Assembly (NCBI GenBank): GCA_965371355.1
Contig: CBDUYD010000039.1
Location: 1-19,753 of the forward strand
Reading direction: 5' to 3'
Length of the DNA: 19,753 nt
From: JASJHI01 sp965371355
GTDB taxonomy: Bacteria > Actinomycetota > Acidimicrobiia > Acidimicrobiales > Ilumatobacteraceae
Each line of letters opens with the position of its first letter. Within the stretch, counting starts at the first letter, position 1. Below the pieces are notes generated by a model. That model saw only the letters and a list, made by a program, of their open reading frames with translations. It was not told where the DNA came from and ran no database searches. Positions 14,698 to 19,753 of this stretch are shown here, one piece after another. Made by a program: the position numbers and the translations under genes.

Positions 14698-15474
14698 GTG
14701 CTGGAGCTGATCGACGAGAGCCTCGAACTCTTCCTGCGCGCATCGGTGCCGCTCAGCGCGACCGATGTCGACGTCTCGTTCGAGGCGCCTGATCGTGAGT
14801 GGAGCGCGAAGCTCACCCGACCGACCGTCAACCTGTTCCTGTGGGACATCCGCCGCTCGGCGACGAGGTCGCGCAGCGGGATCAGAACTGTCGAACGCGA
14901 CGGTGAGGTCGTGCACCAACCCGCCTTCCCGGTCGTCGAACTGCGATACGTCATCACCGCGTGGACCACCGATCACGGCGACGAACGGGCGCTACTGTCC
15001 GGTCTCGTCCGCTCGTTGTTGGCGGCGCAGGCGATCCCCGCCGAGTACCTGTCCGCGGCGCTCGACGGCCTCGACCCACCGAGCCTCGTGATGGCCCGCG
15101 CAGGGGAGGATCACATGGACGTCTTCAAAGCGCTCGAGGGCCAGGTCAAGCCGGGGCTGAACGTCGTGCTCTCGACCGAGTTCGACACCGGCGAGTTCTT
15201 CCCCGCGGGGCCACCGGTCGGAACGATCGAGATCGGCGCGAGCCGCATCGGCACGAACGGCTTCGAGCGCGTCCGCCGCGTCGCCGGCGAGGTCGTCGAT
15301 GCCGAATCGCTCGGCGCGGTCGGCGCTGTCGCCCGCTCGCCCGGCGACGCCACCCATGTAAACGCGGCCGGACGGTTCCTGTTGCGCGCCGGCGAGGGCG
15401 ACCAGATCGTCGTCGAGACCGAACCGCCGCTCGAGGCGATCGTTCCGGCCGCCGGCGGAATCAGTATCGGCTGA
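14698..15474 (+). CDS. DUF4255 (Pvc16-type) contractile injection system protein
   Basis: A 258-residue protein starting at GTG after a strong ribosome site. Residues 1 to about 190 match DUF4255: LIDESLELFLRASVPL, the hallmark RPTVNLFLWDIRRS (41-54), then VELRYVITAW and LLSGLVRSLLAAQAIP. The last 70 residues (RRVAGEVVDAES to GRFLLRAGEGDQIVVETE) look like a small carboxypeptidase-regulatory-like beta domain. In Photorhabdus PVC-type particles the DUF4255 protein is Pvc16, associated with the distal cap of tube and sheath. It is a marker gene of extracellular and cytoplasmic contractile injection systems. The next gene starts 4 bases after its stop, so it heads an operon whose remaining parts lie outside the window. 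Confidence 0.87.
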   Translation: MLELIDESLELFLRASVPLSATDVDVSFEAPDREWSAKLTRPTVNLFLWDIRRSATRSRSGIRTVERDGEVVHQPAFPVVELRYVITAWTTDHGDERALLSGLVRSLLAAQAIPAEYLSAALDGLDPPSLVMARAGEDHMDVFKALEGQVKPGLNVVLSTEFDTGEFFPAGPPVGTIEIGASRIGTNGFERVRRVAGEVVDAESLGAVGAVARSPGDATHVNAAGRFLLRAGEGDQIVVETEPPLEAIVPAAGGISIG

Positions 15475-15478
15475 GCCG

Positions 15479-17716
15479 ATGAAGACCGACCTCCAGATCT
15501 CGCACCTCAGCGTTCGCCCCGGTGGCCAGGCGCGGCTGCCGATCGAGGTCACCAACACGGTCGACGTCATCGACGGCGTCACCGCCATCGTCGACGGGAT
15601 CAACCCGGACTGGGTCCGACTCGAACGGCCGCTCGTCAGCCTCTTCCCCGATGCCACGGACCTCGTCACCCTGTTGTTCGACATCCCGCGGACATGCCCG
15701 GCCGGCGACTACCTCATCATCGTGCGGATCGTGTCGACGATCGATCCCGGACGCCAGTCGGTCCACGACTTCTGGCTGACCGTCGAGACGATCGTCGACC
15801 ATCGGGTGAAGATGCACCCGTCGATCGTCACCGGTGGTGCCTCGGCGCTGCTCACGGCGACCATCATCAACACGGGTAACGCGTTGTCGAGCATCCGCGT
15901 CACCGCGGTCGAGCCGACGCGCGAGATCGACTGTCGGGCCGATCCGGCCGAGTTCGTCGTGCCACAGGACCATGAGGCACTCGTCGACATCGAACTCCGC
16001 GGACCTCGCCCCTGGTTCGGTCAGCCGGTGCCGCGCACGATCACGATCACCGCCGAGGCCGACGGCGTCGTCGTCGAGGAACTGGCGACGTTCAACCAGA
16101 AACCGAAGATCCCGAGGGGCCTGATCACCGCGCTGATCCTCGCCGCGATAATCCTCCTCTGGGCCCTGATCTTCTGGTGGGTCGTCGCCGCGCTCCGCGC
16201 CACCGAGGACCCGACGAAGCAGATCGCCTGCGGCACGGGCAACGAGGCGAGCATCTACGCGTGTCCCGACTTCATGACCGGCAAGCCCTTCATCCCGCTG
16301 TCGGAGATCGCCGCGTCGTTCAACGGCACGGCGACCGCCACCACGACCGGTGAAGGGATCCCGCGCCTCACGGTCGAGGCGTTCCGCATCATCCGGGGCG
16401 AAACGGCCGACGAGGGCTCGGCCGCCACCGACGACGAAGGACTGTACGAACTCGAGGCGCTGCTCCCCGGCCAGTACAAGCTGAGATTCGGCGGTGAGGG
16501 CTACGACAACGTCTGGTACCCCGATGAGGCGACCGAGGAGGAGGCACAGGTACTGCGGCTCGACTCGCTCGAGGACATGGGCGACATCGACGTACGTCTC
16601 CAAGGACAGCCGGGGCGTCTGGTCGGCCAGATCGACCTGCCCGCAGACTCGCCAGACGGCACCCCACTCACCGTGACCGTCAAGCAGATCCCCGACCGGG
16701 CGGATGGCCAGGTGAGCGACGATCCTGCCGTGCAGCCGTTCGAGGAGATGATCACCACGACCGACGGGACGATCGATGTCGACGGACTGCCGACGCCGGC
16801 GACCTATCAGATCACCGTCGAGGGCCCCGGTTTCCAGACACAGCAGTTCGAACAGACGTTGTCCGGAGGCGAGGCGACCGTGCTCAACACCGTCAGCCTC
16901 GGCGCCGCCGGTGGCTCGATCAGCGGGGCGGTGGTCGACTCCGGAGGCAATCGCCTCGGCGGCGTCGACGTCACCGCCCGAGCAGGCGACATCGAGGTGC
17001 GCGCCACCACGCCGACCGCCGGCGACGTCGGCGCGTACAGCCTGATCGACCTCTCCACACCGCAGACCTACGTCCTCACGTTCGAGGCGACCGGGTTCTC
17101 GAGCGAGACGCTCTCGCTGAGCCTCGAAGCCGGCCAGAGCCAGACCGGCATCAATGCGACCCTGATCGGCGGCAGCGGTACGGTCACGGGCACTGTCGTT
17201 TCACCCGATGGCGCCCCGCTCGGCGGAATCCCGGTCCGGGTCGTCGGCGACGGCTTCGTCTCGGAGACATCGACGCTCACCTCGAACGGCACAGGCGGCG
17301 GCACCGGCAGCTTCGAGATGTCCAACCTGCCGATCACCGGCGACTCGACCAGCTACACGATCACCATCGGTGACGCCACGACCCACCAGCCCGAGACGCT
17401 CGGGGCGACGTTCCTCGGCGCCGGTACCCAGCCGCTCGGCCAGATCACGCTGCGCCCGATCGGCGCGATACTCACCGGCACCGTCACCGACGGCAGCGCC
17501 GGCCTCGGCGAGGTCACGGTCACGCTCTCGAACGGAGTCAAGCCGAGCGTCACGACCAGCGCCTCCAACCCGCCGGGAAAGTTCGCCTTCACCAACGTGA
17601 CGGCCGGTGCGTACACCGTCACGTTCGAGGCGACCGGCTTCGTCAAGAAGGTCGTGATCGTCGATCTCGAGGCGGGCGACGAGACCGACATCACCGTCGC
17701 CCTGGCGAGGTCCTGA
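15479..17716 (+). CDS. Membrane protein: two Ig-like domains, one TM, five carboxypeptidase-regulatory-like domains
   Basis: A 745-residue protein with no N-terminal signal. Residues 1-105 and 106-205 are two Ig-like (NEW3/COG1470-like) beta domains, the second with PWFGQP at 178-183. KPKIPR precedes the single membrane span (about 214-239), so by the positive-inside rule the Ig-like part is cytoplasmic. Five beta domains of the CarboxypepD_reg/CNA-B type follow (about 281-360, 370-465, 475-555, 560-650, 660-742), with patterns such as GTVVSPDGAPLGG and YTVTFEATGF. Relatives sit next to DUF4255 genes in actinobacterial contractile-injection loci and are often labelled hydrolytic protein, though no catalytic residues are visible. 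A scaffold or membrane-adaptor role is inferred. The stop is one base from the next start. Confidence 0.88.
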   Translation: MKTDLQISHLSVRPGGQARLPIEVTNTVDVIDGVTAIVDGINPDWVRLERPLVSLFPDATDLVTLLFDIPRTCPAGDYLIIVRIVSTIDPGRQSVHDFWLTVETIVDHRVKMHPSIVTGGASALLTATIINTGNALSSIRVTAVEPTREIDCRADPAEFVVPQDHEALVDIELRGPRPWFGQPVPRTITITAEADGVVVEELATFNQKPKIPRGLITALILAAIILLWALIFWWVVAALRATEDPTKQIACGTGNEASIYACPDFMTGKPFIPLSEIAASFNGTATATTTGEGIPRLTVEAFRIIRGETADEGSAATDDEGLYELEALLPGQYKLRFGGEGYDNVWYPDEATEEEAQVLRLDSLEDMGDIDVRLQGQPGRLVGQIDLPADSPDGTPLTVTVKQIPDRADGQVSDDPAVQPFEEMITTTDGTIDVDGLPTPATYQITVEGPGFQTQQFEQTLSGGEATVLNTVSLGAAGGSISGAVVDSGGNRLGGVDVTARAGDIEVRATTPTAGDVGAYSLIDLSTPQTYVLTFEATGFSSETLSLSLEAGQSQTGINATLIGGSGTVTGTVVSPDGAPLGGIPVRVVGDGFVSETSTLTSNGTGGGTGSFEMSNLPITGDSTSYTITIGDATTHQPETLGATFLGAGTQPLGQITLRPIGAILTGTVTDGSAGLGEVTVTLSNGVKPSVTTSASNPPGKFAFTNVTAGAYTVTFEATGFVKKVVIVDLEAGDETDITVALARS

Positions 17717-17717
17717 C

Positions 17718-19753
17718 GTGCACGCGACCGCTTGGCCCGAGACCATCGAGGTCGGCCCCGGCGATACCGGGTTCGTCTCCGTAGCGATCACCAACACCTC
17801 TTCGGTGATCGACGCCTACCGGGTCGAGGTCTTCGGGCTCGATCCGACCTGGGTCGACGTCCAACCCGCCGAGCTGTCGCTGTTCCCCGGAGCGACCGAG
17901 AACGTCAGCATCAACCTGAAGCTGCCGAGCGACTACCCGGCGTCACAGCGCACCCTCGCCGTCAACGTGGTCTCAGAGGACGATCCCGGCAAGTTCTCGC
18001 TCACCGAGGTCGAGCTCGCGGTCGCGCCACAGACACGGACCTCGATCGCACTCGATCCGGTGATGGTCACGGCCGGCAAGACCGCCACGTTCGGACTCGT
18101 CATCTCGAACGTCGGGAACGCCGTCGTGACCGCCAGAGCCTTCGCCGAAGACCCCGAGGCGCTCGCGACCTTCGACTTCGAGCCGCCCGAGGTGATGGTC
18201 CCTCCCGGACGTGAACAGGTGATCCGCGTCAACGCACAGGGCGGGCGCAACTGGTTCGGCCAACCGCGAGCGCGCCTCTTCACACTCGGCGTCGATGCCG
18301 AGTCCCGGGTCGAAACGATCGGAACGTTCATCCAGCGACCTCGTATCCCGCGATGGCTCCTGTCGCTGCTCGGGCTCCTCACCGCGGCCGCGGTTTTCGC
18401 CGCGGTGTTGGCCAACACGTTCGACAAGGTCGTCGACGACGCCCGCCTCGGAACCGATCTTCTCGACCAGGCGTTGAGCAGCGACGATGCCGGTGGCGCC
18501 GAGGTACCGACCAACCCGGGCGGCGTCGACGGCACCCTCGTCCTCTCGACCACCGGCCAGGGCCTCGCCGGCGCCCAGGCCGAGCTGTACGTCAAGGACC
18601 AGTACGACGAACCGGTCGCCACCTCCGCCACCGACTCCGATGGCGGCTTCAGCTTCTCGAAGCTCGGACAGGGCACCTACAAGCTGCTGATGACCGGCTC
18701 GGGCGTCAACCAACTGTGGTATCCGGCCGCGCAGACCCCGAGCGAGGCCGACGACATCGAGGTCGCCCTCAACCGCATCACGCCGCTCGAACCGATGTCG
18801 ATCCGTGGTGTGCCGGTCCCGGTTTCCGGCGGGGTCGAGGTCGCCGACACCGACAATGTCACACTGACGCTCGTCGTTCCCGGTGTGATCGACCCCGAGA
18901 CCGATCCGGTCGTAGCGGTCGCCGAGCTCCTGCCCGACGGGTCGTTCCTGATGCCCGATGTGCCGTCTCCCGGCATCTACGAGCTGATCGTCGAACAGCC
19001 CGGATCGGAGACGGTCACCCGCACGGTCGTCCTCCAGCCCGGTCAGGGGCTCGACGACATCGTGATCACGCTGCAGGCCGACGACGGACTGATCAAGGGC
19101 ACGGTGTCCGGGCCCGCTGGTCCTCTCGGCGGCGCCACGGTGTCCGCCAATGACGGCAGCTCGACGATCGAGACCGTGTCGCTGACCGAGGGCGCTGTCG
19201 GAACGTTCACGCTGCGCAATCTCGCCGCCCCCGGGCAGTTCACGGTGACGATCACCAAGGAGGGGTTTTCGACCGAGGCCCGAACGATCTCGTTGACGAA
19301 CGAGGTGCCCGAAGGTGAGTTCAACGCGCGCCTCATCCCGGCGCTCGGCTCGATCTCGGGCAGCGCGGTCGTCCAGGGAAGTCCCGGACGAGGACTCGAG
19401 GTCGCGATCAGCGGTGGGGCGGTCAACAGGAAGACGAGCGTCATCAGCCAGGGTGCAGGGGCGACCACGTACTCGTTCGCCGAACTGCCGGCGCCGGGTA
19501 CTTACACGCTCACGTTCATCGGTCCGGACCTGATCTCGCAGGTTCGGGTGGTCGATCTCGACCCGTTCTCGGGCATCACCGACGTCACCGGCATCGACGT
19601 CATCCTCTCACCCGAGCGCGCATCGGTGACGGGCACGGTGCTCCTCGTCAGCGGCGCTCCCGCGATCCACGCGATGGTCACGCTGACCGACGGCACCGAC
19701 ACCTTCACGTTCCTCACCGCCGACGACCCGGCGGGGGGATTCGAGTTCTCCAA
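17718..19753 (+). CDS. Paralogue of the preceding membrane protein, cut by window end
   Basis: 678 codons from GTG 17718, open at the right edge. It repeats the architecture of the gene before it: two Ig-like domains (1-205), WFGQP at exactly the same residues (179-183), a basic RPRIPR before one membrane span (about 213-233), then a run of carboxypeptidase-regulatory-like domains, each with a GxV..GPLGGATV-type start. The two proteins align without gaps from residue 10 (VxPG, then TNT..VID), which supports the GTG start despite a one-base gap to the previous stop. Residue identity is low apart from these motifs, so the duplication is old. The likely job is the same: anchoring or bridging a contractile-injection particle at the membrane. 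The C-terminus and further genes are outside the window. Confidence 0.87.
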   Translation, partial: MHATAWPETIEVGPGDTGFVSVAITNTSSVIDAYRVEVFGLDPTWVDVQPAELSLFPGATENVSINLKLPSDYPASQRTLAVNVVSEDDPGKFSLTEVELAVAPQTRTSIALDPVMVTAGKTATFGLVISNVGNAVVTARAFAEDPEALATFDFEPPEVMVPPGREQVIRVNAQGGRNWFGQPRARLFTLGVDAESRVETIGTFIQRPRIPRWLLSLLGLLTAAAVFAAVLANTFDKVVDDARLGTDLLDQALSSDDAGGAEVPTNPGGVDGTLVLSTTGQGLAGAQAELYVKDQYDEPVATSATDSDGGFSFSKLGQGTYKLLMTGSGVNQLWYPAAQTPSEADDIEVALNRITPLEPMSIRGVPVPVSGGVEVADTDNVTLTLVVPGVIDPETDPVVAVAELLPDGSFLMPDVPSPGIYELIVEQPGSETVTRTVVLQPGQGLDDIVITLQADDGLIKGTVSGPAGPLGGATVSANDGSSTIETVSLTEGAVGTFTLRNLAAPGQFTVTITKEGFSTEARTISLTNEVPEGEFNARLIPALGSISGSAVVQGSPGRGLEVAISGGAVNRKTSVISQGAGATTYSFAELPAPGTYTLTFIGPDLISQVRVVDLDPFSGITDVTGIDVILSPERASVTGTVLLVSGAPAIHAMVTLTDGTDTFTFLTADDPAGGFEFS

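Overview
The window is high-GC DNA with GC-rich third codon positions, GTG starts and several ATGA or near-overlapping gene joins. A roughly 1580-residue NAD-dependent glutamate dehydrogenase, a Septum_form-type lipoprotein and a DUF559-type gene together suggest an actinobacterium. An Acidimicrobiia (Ilumatobacter-like) genome is my best guess, but the sequence alone does not prove it. Thirteen protein genes are supported. The two at the window edges are incomplete. I see no rRNA, CRISPR array, replication origin or classical insertion sequence, and no gene-free stretch above 300 bases.

Left part (1-8589, all minus strand). Read in the direction of transcription, the order is NAD-glutamate dehydrogenase, glutamyl-tRNA synthetase (gltX), a membrane-anchored DUF218 protein, tRNA-Gln(CTG), tRNA-Glu(CTC) and a tyrosine integrase. 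Apart from the DUF218 gene and the integrase, these genes make glutamate, charge it onto tRNA, or are the tRNAs that accept it. The integrase starts about 100 bases past the 3' end of tRNA-Glu and runs off the left edge. This is the usual look of one end of an integrated element at a tRNA gene, with the body of the element to the left.

Middle part (8590-12092). A VIT/CCC1 metal transporter and a cysteine-rich DUF2237 protein overlap by four bases on the plus strand. They converge on an acyl-CoA dehydrogenase. Divergent from that dehydrogenase is a lipoprotein carrying an M14-type zinc carboxypeptidase/amidase domain on a long Ser/Thr stalk.

Repeat-bounded cassette (12122-13349). A DUF559/PD-(D/E)XK-like gene is flanked by two mirror-image arms. 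Each arm is two 53-bp palindromic units at a 60-bp period. Outer units match outer units and inner units match inner units, so the arms look like one structured inverted repeat. This is the best candidate in the window for an undescribed mobile or repeat-associated system.

Right part (13392-19753). A nitroreductase has 14-bp tandem repeats just upstream of its start, and a Septum_form-type lipoprotein follows. A plus-strand operon then runs out of the window: a DUF4255/Pvc16-type protein and two tandem paralogues, each with two Ig-like domains, one membrane span and a chain of carboxypeptidase-regulatory-like domains. DUF4255 is a marker of extracellular or cytoplasmic contractile injection systems. 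The operon is therefore read as the first genes of such a locus, with sheath, tube, baseplate and ATPase genes expected to the right.
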